NCBI GenBank assembly: GCA_050485645.1
Contig: JBJHBT010000013.1
Location: 40,337-104,336 of the forward strand
Direction of reading: 5' to 3'
Length of the DNA stretch: 64,000 bases
Source of the DNA: JBJHBP01 sp050485645
GTDB lineage: Bacteria; Pseudomonadota; Gammaproteobacteria; Steroidobacterales; Rariloculaceae
A program made the position numbers and the translations under genes. Position 1 is the stretch's first letter. Each line of letters opens with the position of its first letter. The notes under the pieces were generated by a model. It was not told where the DNA came from, did not search any database, and saw only the letters and a list, made by a program, of their open reading frames with translations. Below are positions 1-8,987 of the stretch, in pieces.

Positions 1-137
1 GAATACGGCGCCTTCACCTGCATGTCCTCGGCGGGACAGCGCACTTCGTTGACAGGTTCGAATACGCCGACATAGTATGCCGGAGGGCCGGTGCCGCCCG
101 CCGCTTGCGCCTTTTTCGGGCTTGGTGAACGCACCAC
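1..137 (-). other. possible N-terminal fragment of a gene leaving the left edge
   Basis: On the minus strand one frame stays open from a GTG near 137 to the window edge, about 45 codons. Its last part reads like protein (Ala-Tyr-Tyr-Val-Gly-Val-Phe-Glu-Pro, then Val-Asn-Glu-Val-Arg-Cys). I see no good ribosome binding site and do not recognise the sequence. It may be the start of a minus-strand gene or chance. Confidence 0.22.
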
Positions 138-231
138 TTTACATACAACGCGATCCTTAATGCTTGTGCGAACTGATCAGCAAAGCAAGCGCTGATAGTC
201 GACCGTTCGCCATGTAGTGAGGGTTTCAGAT

Positions 232-825
232 ATGCGCTCATACACCGAAGCCAAGGCAATGGCCAGATCGCTTCGCGATGCTTTAGCTGCGCGCCGTTTC
301 TCGCTGTCTCATAGCGAGTGTCTGGAGATCGTTGCACGACAATTCGGCTTTCAGAGTTGGAACATCTTGTCGTCGAAAATAGATCTTGATACCGGTGCCC
401 GCAAGCCTTCGGCAGAGACGGCTGGTATTGCATTTCAGCCAGCAATCCCGGTCATTGGTGTCCTTTCGGCGCAACAGGCAACCGATTTCTACATTTCCTT
501 TCTCGGCTTTGCCTTCGACTGGGGCGAGCCTCATCCTGCGCGTCCGATGTGTGCGCAGATCTCGCGATCTGGTGTCACCATCCATTTGAATGAGCACGCC
601 GATTCGTCTGGCAGCGAGATTCTTATCCGCATGAACGGGCTCGAAGCATTCCATAACGAGCTGTCCACGAAGCGCTCGCATCAGTCGCCCGCGCGCATCC
701 ACGCTGCGCCGGATGACAGACAGGAGCTCCACGTAACCGATCCGTTTGGCAACAGGTTGCGGTTCAGTCAGAACAATCCGCCCGGCGTGGCCAACGCGAT
801 AAACACGGGGGACGAAAGCGGCTGA
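232..825 (+). CDS. glyoxalase-superfamily (VOC-fold) protein
   Basis: This encodes about 197 residues. The first 55 form a short helical domain (AKAMARSLRDALAAR, then an RQFGFQSWN segment) that commonly precedes the fold in the 'glyoxalase superfamily protein' family. Residues 70-185 look like one vicinal-oxygen-chelate/bleomycin-resistance module, with FYISFLGF near its start and VTDPFGNRLRF near its end. Family members bind small molecules or confer drug resistance, but the ligand here is unknown. I start at ATG 232 because GAGGG lies eight bases upstream; a GTG at 217 is in frame but has no such site. It stands alone, with no partner gene nearby. Confidence 0.8.
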   Translation: MRSYTEAKAMARSLRDALAARRFSLSHSECLEIVARQFGFQSWNILSSKIDLDTGARKPSAETAGIAFQPAIPVIGVLSAQQATDFYISFLGFAFDWGEPHPARPMCAQISRSGVTIHLNEHADSSGSEILIRMNGLEAFHNELSTKRSHQSPARIHAAPDDRQELHVTDPFGNRLRFSQNNPPGVANAINTGDESG

Positions 826-971
826 CGCCGCCAGGTATCGTGCGGCTGTGGCAGCGTGATGTTAAACGCCGCTGCGTTCACTCACCGCTGCCTCGAGCAA
901 CTCGAAAGTCTGATTAGGCACATTGATTCGCGCTCGACATCCAATAGGTATCGTCCTCGCGCCGGCAAAGC

Positions 972-3443
972 TTACTCGTAACGAAGCGTCGTCATCGGAT
1001 CGACACTCAACGCGCGCCTGGCTGGAATGGCACTGGCGAGGAAGGCCGCCCCGCTTACAGCGGCAGCGGCGCCTGCAAGCGCATAGGGATCGAGCGCCCC
1101 TACGCCAAACAGGAGCCTCGAAAGCAAGCGCGCCACACCAAAGCAGGCCAGCGCGCCGACGATGGCGCCGACTGCGACGGGCCGCAGCGACTTCCGGAGC
1201 ACCAGCCTGAGCACGTCGGACTTGTCGGCGCCAAGGGCAAGGCGAATGCCGATCTCCCGCATTCGGCGCACGAGGACAGTGGACATGACACCGAAGACGC
1301 CAACCGATGCCAACACGAGCGCCAGCGCGCCGAGGCCCAAGGACAACGAGGCTGCGAGGCCGGACAACCTCGTCCAGTGCTCGAAGTTCTGCGCCAGCGG
1401 CCGGACGGTAACCGGCAGTTGCGAATCGAGGCGCGCGAAAACGGCATTGATCCCGGCTCGGAGTGATTCGACCGGGAGCGCCGTGCGAACGACGAGTTGC
1501 ATATGGGGCTGTGACGAAGGCGTTGCGGGCGAATACAAGTAGGCTGTATCGGTCTCACCTATGGCGACAACCTCGACGTCGCGGGTGATTCCGACGACCT
1601 CGAGGCTCGTCTCTCCGATACCCCCGCTGAACGCAATCAGCGTCCTGCCGATCGGCTCCTGATCCGGCCAGATTGAGCGCGCCGTGGATTCGGTCAGGAT
1701 CACGGCCGAAGGCCGCTCGGCGGCGACCTCGGCCTCCGTGAACGCGCGCCCGCGTACGATCGAGATCCCCGTAACGGCAAAGTAGTTTGCGGACACACTA
1801 TTGGTCTGCAACATTTTGAACTCGGCTTCCTCCGGAAGCCGATAGGGAAAATTCCAGACCTGCGGCTCGAGCGGGGTGATCAGAGCCTGGGCGACATCCT
1901 CAACGCCCGGCAGCGCGCGAATGCCGTCGATGGCCTGACGCTGAACCAGCATCGCTCGCTCACCGTCGTAACCGAAGCTCTGCATGTCGGTTACCACAAC
2001 CACGAGCGCTTCGTAATCAAAATCCGGGTCGACCGTTCTCGCCTCGTAGAGCCCGCGCAGCAACAGTGCCGTTGCGACGACCAGCACCATGCTGAGCGCC
2101 ACCTGCGCGCCGACGAGCGCGCCCTGAAGGCGGCTGCTCGTGCGTTGTCCAGAGCCTGGAGAATTCTGCTCGATAGTCATACGCAGCGCCTGCCGCGTCG
2201 CCGTAAAAGCCGGTGTCAATCCGAATCCGACCCCTGCGAGGACCGACAGGGCCACGGCGAAGCCGAACACCCGCAGATCCGGTTCTGCTTCTATGCGGAG
2301 CAACGTTCCCATTTCAAGTGGCAGACCAGCCAGCGCAGCGGCGAGCAGTCCTTGAAAAGCCCAGACCGCGAGCACTGCTCCAAGCAACCCACCGATCACG
2401 GAAATCAGTACGCTCTCGGTAATGAACTGCCGTACGAGACGCGCGCGTGTCGCGCCGAGCGACAGCCGAATCGCAGTCTCACGTATTCTCGTGTCGGCGC
2501 GCGCGAGCATCAGATTGGCCACGTTCGTGCAGGCCACGAGCAGTACGAGAGCGAAAGCCGTCATGACGATCGCGGATGTGCCGAGCACACTCGCTCTCAT
2601 CGCGGGCGCCGAGAGTGGCGTCGCCCGGGTGACCGTCATGCGTGTGGCACGCCGCTCCGGCTGTTCGGCGTCGAACCGGCCGGCGATGACCTGAAGCTCG
2701 GCCTCGACCTGATTGCTCGAGACGCCCGCCACGCGGCGACCCACCAGATTCAGCCAGCCGGCCGCGTCATCGTCAAGGAAGGTCACGTTCGGGCGCAGCA
2801 ACCGCTGCGCCTGGAGCGGGACGAACAGCGAAGGCTTATCAATGTCGATACCGGTGAAGCCTTCGGGCGCGACTCCGACGACTTGAAATTCGTTGCCATT
2901 GACGGTGACAGTCCGCTCCAGGATCGACGTGTCGCTACCAAAGCGACTGACCCACAAATCGTGGGTGATCACGACGACTGCCGAATCGCCCGCGTTTTCG
3001 CAATGTGCCGCCGTGAATCCGCCGCCGATCCGCGGCGGCAGCCGCAAGACATCGAAATAGTTGCACGAGACCGGCGTCGCAACAATCTGTTGCGGGTCGT
3101 CGCCGCCGAGGTTCGCCAACCACATACGCGCATAGGCCAGGACACCGCTCAGCGTTTCTGATTGATCGCGGTAGGCCTCGTACTCGCCGTTCGAGAACTG
3201 TGCGTAGTTGTGCCCGGGCGGCACGCCGTCCTTATGGACGGCAACGAGCTCCTCGGGCTGAGTCGCTGGCAGGTCGCGGAACGCCACAGCATTCAGCACC
3301 GAGAAGATACCGGTGTTGACGCCGACGCCGAGACCGATTGTCAGTGTCGCGGCGATCGCGAAGCCCGGGCTGCGCGCCAGTGAGCGCCATGCGTAGCGCA
3401 GATCCTGTGCGACTTGAGAGCAGAGCACGCCCAATCCAGTCAT
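972..3443 (-). CDS. ADOP-type ABC transporter permease (MacB/FtsX family)
   Basis: This is a membrane permease of about 823 residues in the 'duplicated orphan permease' layout. It has one N-terminal transmembrane helix (about residues 25-45), a MacB-type periplasmic core, an FtsX triplet of helices near 285-400, then a second core and a second FtsX block ending near the C-terminus. The MREIGIRLALGA segment in the last block is a hallmark of FtsX permeases. No ATP-binding gene is adjacent, which is usual for ADOP proteins; they are thought to export peptides or toxic compounds, but substrates are unknown. The start is placed at ATG 3443 because GGGGAG lies seven bases upstream; ATG 3446 and GTG 3458 are alternatives. 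Confidence 0.85.
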   Translation of the reverse strand: MTGLGVLCSQVAQDLRYAWRSLARSPGFAIAATLTIGLGVGVNTGIFSVLNAVAFRDLPATQPEELVAVHKDGVPPGHNYAQFSNGEYEAYRDQSETLSGVLAYARMWLANLGGDDPQQIVATPVSCNYFDVLRLPPRIGGGFTAAHCENAGDSAVVVITHDLWVSRFGSDTSILERTVTVNGNEFQVVGVAPEGFTGIDIDKPSLFVPLQAQRLLRPNVTFLDDDAAGWLNLVGRRVAGVSSNQVEAELQVIAGRFDAEQPERRATRMTVTRATPLSAPAMRASVLGTSAIVMTAFALVLLVACTNVANLMLARADTRIRETAIRLSLGATRARLVRQFITESVLISVIGGLLGAVLAVWAFQGLLAAALAGLPLEMGTLLRIEAEPDLRVFGFAVALSVLAGVGFGLTPAFTATRQALRMTIEQNSPGSGQRTSSRLQGALVGAQVALSMVLVVATALLLRGLYEARTVDPDFDYEALVVVVTDMQSFGYDGERAMLVQRQAIDGIRALPGVEDVAQALITPLEPQVWNFPYRLPEEAEFKMLQTNSVSANYFAVTGISIVRGRAFTEAEVAAERPSAVILTESTARSIWPDQEPIGRTLIAFSGGIGETSLEVVGITRDVEVVAIGETDTAYLYSPATPSSQPHMQLVVRTALPVESLRAGINAVFARLDSQLPVTVRPLAQNFEHWTRLSGLAASLSLGLGALALVLASVGVFGVMSTVLVRRMREIGIRLALGADKSDVLRLVLRKSLRPVAVGAIVGALACFGVARLLSRLLFGVGALDPYALAGAAAAVSGAAFLASAIPARRALSVDPMTTLRYE

Positions 3444-4026
3444 CATGCGACTCCCCACGCATCGTCTATGCGCGCGTCAATCGTAGCCTGTGTCGGCTTG
3501 TGACAAGCAAGCGGCATGCCAGCTCCGGTTGCCGCGGATAATCCATTGATCTTGGGGGATGTGGTCGTCCACTCGAATGTTCGGGTCGCGTCGCGTCGTC
3601 CCACAATCGCGCTCCAGGATCCCGAACACGGAACAATGAGATCCTCTTGTGCCCGCTTCGACAGCGGTCGCGAACACCACGCGTAGCCGCCGGTTCTCAC
3701 GGCGGAGTCACCTCAGGTCATCTCGCTCCGCGCTGCTCAGACCGCCGTCGCCAACACCGTCGTCTCGAGCCGCCTGCTTGACTCGAATGAATCACGCGCC
3801 CCGATGCGACGACAACCAAATTCCAGCATCGCTGCGTTCATTTCTGTTCCTCCGCGCCGACGCCGGGTTCCTGCTTCGCGGATTCCTGGCCCCGCGATCA
3901 GCTCCAATCGTCGCTGACGAGCCCTACTGTTTCAGCACTCAACACTCAGATCAGCGGCGTCGCAAAACGCGTGAAATCGCCGTGTATCTACAGCAGCGAC
4001 ATTCGGCACTGAGGGCGGCACGAAAG
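3444..4026. other. gene-free stretch between permease and ExbD-like gene
   Basis: About 580 bases. The only open frames are short and have no ribosome binding site or recognisable protein. It presumably carries the promoter of the minus-strand permease. I see no RNA gene or clear repeat. Confidence 0.5.
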
Positions 4027-4338
4027 CTAAAGAGTCCTCAGCCCAACTTGGGTCGCCCCCGCACGCTGCAACGCATCCAAGGCTCCTGCAACACTGTCGA
4101 AAGAGACATTGGCATCCGTGGTCAGGACGACTGACTGGTCTGCCTGCCGAGCTAGAGCCTGAACCACACGTTCCGTCAGTTCAGAGATGCTTAAGTCGAT
4201 GCGAGATTCGTTCTCGACCACATAGATGCCATCTTGATCAAGATTCACCACTATCGATTCGAGTTCCACCTCCTGAGCCCCAACTTGAGCCGAAACGATC
4301 AGCGTCACCAAGACAAGACTGAGCGTCAAAGTACGCAT
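4027..4338 (-). CDS. orphan ExbD/TolR-like periplasmic protein
   Basis: This is a 103-residue protein with an N-terminal hydrophobic stretch (residues 3-20) ending in a signal-peptidase-like QVGAQ site. The rest resembles the periplasmic domain of ExbD/TolR: VNLDQDGIYV, a helix from ISELTERVVQAL, then SVVLTTDANVSFDSVAGALDALQRAGATQV (given here in two adjoining parts). ExbD/TolR proteins transmit proton-motive force together with ExbB/TolQ and TonB/TolA through an N-terminal helix that carries an Asp. That Asp is absent here and the helix looks cleavable, so this is probably a free periplasmic domain. AAGGAG lies seven bases before the ATG. No exbB or tonB gene is adjacent. Confidence 0.72.
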   Translation of the reverse strand: MRTLTLSLVLVTLIVSAQVGAQEVELESIVVNLDQDGIYVVENESRIDLSISELTERVVQALARQADQSVVLTTDANVSFDSVAGALDALQRAGATQVGLRTL

Positions 4339-4398
4339 GCTTTTCTCCTTCTTTAAGGGTGGCAGTGAACAAATAGCTCCCGCGCGGTTTCCATTGTG

Positions 4399-4454
4399 CG
4401 CCGAACGCCGAACGCCGAACGCCGAACGCCGAACGCCGAACGCCGAACGCCGAA
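4399..4454. repeat. 8 perfect copies of a 7-bp unit (CGCCGAA)
   Basis: Eight back-to-back perfect copies of CGCCGAA occupy this stretch between the ExbD-like gene and the serine hydrolase gene. It lies upstream of the ExbD-like gene's ATG (4338), so it could sit in or near that gene's promoter. Seven-base units change spacing or frame with each gain or loss. Confidence 0.97.
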
Positions 4455-4629
4455 CTCAGCCGCGTGCCTTTCGTCTAGTCCGTCTGCACGCGGATGCTCG
4501 ACGTCATGCGAAGCTTGAGCTATCCGGACCATGGCTGTAAAGTATTTGCTCTGGTCGAACTTCCCCACTTCAGGTTCCTCATCTTTTCTCGTTGGTCACG
4601 ATGACTTCGCTCCTGCGTGTGGGCGGCGC

Positions 4630-5898
4630 TCAGTTCTCTGCGCGTCGTGCCTCGATCTCCTCCGCGAACATCGCTGAGAGCTCCTCAGCGAGGTCGAACA
4701 TCGAGCGGCGCGCCGGGTTCTCGGAGGTATTCGCCATCACCGAGACGACGAGCCCCAACTCCGGGAAGACATTGAAGTAGGAGGTCGACCCGAGCGCTGT
4801 GCCGTTGTGGCTCAGGCGCGCTGTGGTGATCCGCCCCAGCGCCGTCGCCGCGCCATAGCGCCAGCCGAGGGCGTATCCCTGGGGCGCAGGGCTGCCGTCC
4901 GCAAGCGTCTGCGGACGCATCAGCAGGTCGCGCGTCACGATGTCGAACAGCGTCGGCTCGATCATTTGATGGCCGAGAACCGCCATGTCCGATGGCGTCG
5001 ACAGAATGCCGCCTGAAGGCAATTTGATGGTGTTGTCGACGCGGAAGGTCTCCCGGAAATAGCCGGGGCCGCCGGTGTCGTAGAAGCGTGCCTCGCCGGC
5101 CGCGGATCGGCCGGTGTCGGCGCGGCTTCGTTCCAGACCCAAGGGCGCGAAGACCTTCGCGTTGAGGACGTCGCTGAAGCGCTCGCCGGTCACGGCCTCG
5201 ATCACGCCGCCGGCCACGTTGTAGCCGTTGCTCGAGTAGGTGAAGGACGTCCCCGGCTCGAAGAGCAGCGGATCGCGCTCGAAGGAGCGCAGCGTCGCGC
5301 GCTGGGTTTCGAAATGGCGGCGGTTGAAGTACTCGATCACGGGCAGGCAGAAGCAGGTGCCGTAGTCGCGCACGCCAGCCTGGTGACCCATTGTCTGCCG
5401 CATCGTGACGGCCGCGAGCGGCTCGCGCAGGTCGGGCATGTAGGTCGAAACCGGCGCGTCGAGATCGATCCGCCCTGCGGTGATTAGCGTTCCGACGAGA
5501 ATGGATGTAACGGGCTTCGAACTGGAACCTACGCGAAAGGCGGTCTCCAGCGTCGCCGGAACGAGACGCTCGACGTCGGCGTAGCCCGCGACGCCGGTCC
5601 AGACGATCACTCCGTCGACTGACACGGCGGCCGACAGTGCCGGTGCCTCGATCTCGGCGCGACCCGCTTCGAGCCAGCCGCGCGCCTGCTCGCCGGTCCC
5701 GGACCAGCCTTCCGCAGCGGCCGATGTGAGCGGATAAGGGCCCTGCGGCAGCGGCGCCCAGCCGGACAGTGGGAAGAGAACAGGCTCGTAGGCTTTGTAA
5801 TAGAGCCAGCCCCCCAGCGCCGAGAGTGCGAGCAGCCCGCAGAGCCCGGCACCCAGGATCTTGAGCCAATGGCGTCGCAGCCTGGCAGAATCGGTCAT
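4630..5898 (-). CDS. membrane-anchored serine hydrolase, beta-lactamase class C/PBP4* family
   Basis: This is about 422 residues. A single transmembrane helix near 13-33 anchors a periplasmic catalytic domain. The three class C motifs are visible: Ser125-x-x-Lys128 (SSSK), Tyr221 in YSSNGYN, and His364-Asn-Gly in place of KTG. Such proteins act as esterases, D-amino-acid peptidases or penicillin-binding-like hydrolases; few are true beta-lactamases, so the substrate is open. The start is ATG 5898 with GAGAAG five bases before it; the upstream in-frame TTG at 5925 is unlikely. The YSSN spacing differs by one residue from the commoner YSN. Confidence 0.85.
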   Translation of the reverse strand: MTDSARLRRHWLKILGAGLCGLLALSALGGWLYYKAYEPVLFPLSGWAPLPQGPYPLTSAAAEGWSGTGEQARGWLEAGRAEIEAPALSAAVSVDGVIVWTGVAGYADVERLVPATLETAFRVGSSSKPVTSILVGTLITAGRIDLDAPVSTYMPDLREPLAAVTMRQTMGHQAGVRDYGTCFCLPVIEYFNRRHFETQRATLRSFERDPLLFEPGTSFTYSSNGYNVAGGVIEAVTGERFSDVLNAKVFAPLGLERSRADTGRSAAGEARFYDTGGPGYFRETFRVDNTIKLPSGGILSTPSDMAVLGHQMIEPTLFDIVTRDLLMRPQTLADGSPAPQGYALGWRYGAATALGRITTARLSHNGTALGSTSYFNVFPELGLVVSVMANTSENPARRSMFDLAEELSAMFAEEIEARRAEN

Positions 5899-6450
5899 GA
5901 GCTTCTCTCTGGTGATATTAGGCAAGCGCTCACCGTTGGCACATTCACTGAGCTATTCGCGACGACGATTCGACTTCAATACAATACTCTCGGTAGAGTG
6001 AGGCGACGCGGAGTACTGAGGGGCTATCCCCCAGCGTACACGCATACGATACACCGCCTCTGCGGTAGCCTTACATGTTCGTCCGTCGTCGCGCAGAGGC
6101 ATTGCCGGAAATGCTGGACGCGGAAGCTTTCGCTCAGAACGCAGTGACGGAGCAACGGCTATCCAAGAGCTGGTACGGATGCACGGCCTCGAAGATTGCG
6201 TCGTAGATACCTCGTCCCCACAGCTCATCCGCGTAGTACCCGCGCCGGTTCCGCTTTATGCCTTCCACGATTGCCCGTCGTTGCCCGCCGAACCCCCAGC
6301 TCCAACAACTCCGGCACTCCCGGTACAATACCCCGGTCGAACGCGCGGCCTCCTCCGGCGTCAGCGCTCGGCCGCACCGGGCAGGGTCAGGGATGAGACC
6401 CGGGTGACTCACGCCTTACACGGAACACAGACACGACAAGGAATCGAATA
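5899..6450. other. intergenic region upstream of fba
   Basis: About 550 bases between the divergent serine hydrolase and fba. The short minus-strand frame at 6134-6412 has no ribosome binding site or recognisable protein. A TACAAT box at 6324-6329 is a plausible -10 for fba, which would leave a leader of about 115 bases. Confidence 0.5.
6324..6329 (+). promoter_or_regulatory. candidate -10 box for fba
   Basis: TACAAT in a GGTACAATACC context, the same kind of box seen before other genes in this window. The -35 region is poor. Confidence 0.35.
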
Positions 6451-7530
6451 ATGGCTCTCATGAGTTTACGACAGCTTCTTGATCACGCCGCCGAGAACGG
6501 CTATGGCGTGCCGGCATTCAACGTCAACAACCTGGAGCAGGTGCGCGCCATCATGATGGGTGCCGATGAAGTGAACAGCCCCGTCATCCTGCAGGCGTCG
6601 GCCGGCGCCCGAAAGTACGCTGGCTCCAGCTTCCTGAAGTACCTGATCGAGGCGGCAATCGCCGAGTTCCCGCACATCCCCATCGTGATGCATCAGGATC
6701 ACGGCGTGTCGCCGGCGGTGTGCCAGCGTTCCATTCAGTTGGGTTTCTCATCGGTGATGATGGATGGCTCGCTCGGCGAAGACGGCAAGACACCCATGGA
6801 CTACGACTACAACGTTCGTGTCACCCGCCAGGTGGTGGACATGGCTCATGCCTGCGGCGTGTCGGTGGAGGGTGAGCTCGGCTGCCTGGGTTCGCTGGAG
6901 ACAGGGATGGCCGGAGAGGAAGACGGCATCGGTGCCGAGGGCAAGCTCAGCCACGACCAGCTGCTCACCGACCCCGACGAGGCGGCGGATTTCGTTGCAG
7001 CCACACAGGTTGATGCACTGGCCATTGCGGTCGGCACCAGCCATGGCGCTTACAAGTTCAGTCGTCCGCCCACCGGCGACATTCTTGCGATCAGCCGCAT
7101 CAAGGAAATCCACCGGCGCATACCCAATACCCATCTGGTGATGCACGGTTCATCCTCGGTACCGCAGGAATGGCTCGCGGTGATCAACGAGTTCGGCGGT
7201 GAGATACCGGAAACCTACGGCGTGCCTGTGGAAGAGATCCAGGAGGGTATTCGCAACGGTGTGCGCAAGGTGAACATCGACACCGACCTGCGCCTGGCTT
7301 CCACCGGCGCGGTGCGTCGCTTCCTGGCCGAAAACAAGTCGGAGTTCGATCCGCGCAAGTTCCTCGGCCCCACGATCAAGGCGATGAAAGACGTGGTGAA
7401 GGCGCGTCTGGAGGCTTTCGGCACCGCGGGACATGCCTCGAGTTTCAGGAAGATCTACAACCTCGAGGAAATGGCTGATCGCTATGCGAAGGCGGCCAAG
7501 GAAGCCGGTAGCACGAAGAAGGCCGCCTGA
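6451..7530 (+). CDS. fba: fructose-bisphosphate aldolase, class II
   Basis: This 359-residue enzyme reversibly splits fructose-1,6-bisphosphate into dihydroxyacetone phosphate and glyceraldehyde-3-phosphate in the cytoplasm. It is the zinc-dependent class II type of the Calvin-cycle subfamily, which also works in ordinary gluconeogenesis. The metal and catalytic residues fall in HQDHG (81-85), His198 in GTSHGAY and His232 in MHGSSS; VRKVNIDTDLR near the C-terminal third is the second family signature. The start ATG 6451 has AAGGAAT ten bases upstream. It is full length and monocistronic, followed by strong hairpins. Confidence 0.95.
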   Translation: MALMSLRQLLDHAAENGYGVPAFNVNNLEQVRAIMMGADEVNSPVILQASAGARKYAGSSFLKYLIEAAIAEFPHIPIVMHQDHGVSPAVCQRSIQLGFSSVMMDGSLGEDGKTPMDYDYNVRVTRQVVDMAHACGVSVEGELGCLGSLETGMAGEEDGIGAEGKLSHDQLLTDPDEAADFVAATQVDALAIAVGTSHGAYKFSRPPTGDILAISRIKEIHRRIPNTHLVMHGSSSVPQEWLAVINEFGGEIPETYGVPVEEIQEGIRNGVRKVNIDTDLRLASTGAVRRFLAENKSEFDPRKFLGPTIKAMKDVVKARLEAFGTAGHASSFRKIYNLEEMADRYAKAAKEAGSTKKAA

Positions 7531-7544
7531 GTCCGGCGGCCGGG

Positions 7545-7568
7545 GCGCCCCGAGGCGCCTCGGGGCGC
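7545..7568. terminator. 24-bp perfect palindrome after fba
   Basis: The bases 7545-7568 form a perfect palindrome (GCGCCCCGAGGC followed by its exact complement) fifteen bases after the fba stop. There is only a short T-rich tail, so it may act as a weak terminator or 3'-end protecting hairpin. Confidence 0.5.
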
Positions 7569-7604
7569 TGTTGCAGGATGTGTCTGTGTCAGTGCGAGTA
7601 AACG

Positions 7605-7640
7605 CCCCGCCCGCCGCGCCTTCGGCTGCGGCGGGCGGGG
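7605..7640. terminator. large hairpin between convergent fba and sugar dehydrogenase
   Basis: A perfect 13-bp stem (CCCCGCCCGCCGC against its complement) closes a 10-base loop that can itself fold. It sits between two genes that read towards each other. It lacks a T tract on either strand, so bidirectional termination is an inference. Confidence 0.5.
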
Positions 7641-7683
7641 AGGGCTTGTGCACGGCTTCCGACGCCGGAGCACCGCGTCATCG

Positions 7684-8853
7684 TCAGTCCTTCGGCTCCA
7701 GAATCAGCAGCGCGCCGTCCTGTTCGTCGGTAAGCACGTACAACAGACCGTCCGGTCCCTGATCGACATCGCGAATTCGCTGGCGCAGGTCATGAAAAAT
7801 CGGCTCGCGGCGCAGTTCCTGCCATTCCTCGTTGAACACGATGCGCTGTATCTGGCCGGTGCCCGGCACCCCACCGAACCGCAGGCCGCCCACGAACAGG
7901 TTGTGGTGCCAGGCCGGGAACTGTTCACCGGTGTAGAACACCATGCCTGAGATCGCGATCGACGGCGTCCAGAACAGTTCGGGGTCTTCCACACCCTCCA
8001 TCGTGCGGCGTTCGGACACCGGTGCGCCGCTGTAGTCGCGTCCGTAGGTCACCAGCGGCCAGCCGTAGTTGGCGCCGGGTTTCAGAATGTTCACCTCGTC
8101 GCCACCCTGCGGGCCGTTTTCGTTCTGCCAGATGGCGTTGGTGGTGGGGTGGACGGTGAGGCCGATCATGTTGCGATGGCCATAGGTGTAGATTTCCGGA
8201 TGAAAGCCTTCGCGGTCGGCCAACGGGTTGCGCGGCACGCTGCCGTCATCGTTGAGGCGCAGCACCTTGCCGTAGTAGGAATCGCCCCGCTGCGCGATCT
8301 CGTCGTTGGCGCCGCCGACACCGAAATACAGGTACCCATCGGGGCCGAACTGAATGGGCAGGCCGGGAGGGGGGCCGCCGCCGGGTTCTTCGGCGGCGAA
8401 GATTTCTTCAAGGTCCGTGAGGCGCATGCCGTCGAGCCGTCCGCGCGACAGGCCCACCGCGCGGTTGCCCTGGGCGGCGGCCTTGGTGTAGCTCAGGTAC
8501 ACGAGGCGGTTCTGTTCAAACTGCGGGTGGACGGCAACGGACATCAGTCCGCCACCGGGGCCGCCGATGGCGGGCATACCGGTGATCGGTTCGGGATCGA
8601 GGGTGCGCTCGCGCACGATTCGCAGCCGCTGGGCGCGATATTCGGTGATCAGGACATCGCCGTTGGGCAGGAAGGCCATGTTCCATGGCAGTTCCAGTCC
8701 CTTGATCACGTTCACCCGGATTTCACCCTGCTCGGCGGTCTCGACGATGAACGGCGAGTCCGGCAGCGGTCTGGGCGGCAGGCCCCCCTGGGCGAACAGT
8801 GTGATGGGCAGCACGCTCAGTGCCGCGGCGGAGAACAGTTGTCGGATTGTCAT
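7684..8853 (-). CDS. PQQ-dependent sugar dehydrogenase-like beta-propeller (Asd/YliI type)
   Basis: This is 389 residues with a signal peptide (residues 1-21, ending ITLFAQ). The remainder is a six-bladed propeller of the glucose/sorbosone dehydrogenase family: LPWNMAFLPNGDVLITE at the first blade, GHRNMIGLTVHP in the middle, NENGPQGGDEVNI and GANYGWP in the signature region. Family members oxidise aldose sugars in the periplasm using PQQ; the true substrate is unknown. A related gene lies at 38699. The start ATG 8853 has a weak GGAAT site. Confidence 0.88.
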   Translation of the reverse strand: MTIRQLFSAAALSVLPITLFAQGGLPPRPLPDSPFIVETAEQGEIRVNVIKGLELPWNMAFLPNGDVLITEYRAQRLRIVRERTLDPEPITGMPAIGGPGGGLMSVAVHPQFEQNRLVYLSYTKAAAQGNRAVGLSRGRLDGMRLTDLEEIFAAEEPGGGPPPGLPIQFGPDGYLYFGVGGANDEIAQRGDSYYGKVLRLNDDGSVPRNPLADREGFHPEIYTYGHRNMIGLTVHPTTNAIWQNENGPQGGDEVNILKPGANYGWPLVTYGRDYSGAPVSERRTMEGVEDPELFWTPSIAISGMVFYTGEQFPAWHHNLFVGGLRFGGVPGTGQIQRIVFNEEWQELRREPIFHDLRQRIRDVDQGPDGLLYVLTDEQDGALLILEPKD

Positions 8854-8958
8854 TATAGGTATTCCGTGATTCAGGCCGGATAGCGGACTTTACAGAAAAA
8901 TCTCACTGCCGCCACGCGGCCGGGGTGCGGGACCGGCGGCGCGGTGGGCCGGTCGCGG

Positions 8959-8964
8959 TAGAAT
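8959..8964 (+). promoter_or_regulatory. -10 box for the MFS gene
   Basis: TAGAAT here would start transcription near 8971. That supports translation from ATG 8988 and rules out the in-frame ATG at 8925. Confidence 0.45.
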
Positions 8965-8987
8965 CAGCCCCCGTCCAGGAGCCGCCC

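Noticed and set aside
4630..5898. True class C beta-lactamase giving drug resistance
   Set aside because: The motifs fit the wider serine-hydrolase family, it is membrane-anchored, has HNG rather than KTG, and has no ampR or ampG neighbour.
6134..6412. 92-residue minus-strand frame upstream of fba
   Set aside because: No ribosome binding site or family; likely chance in the leader.
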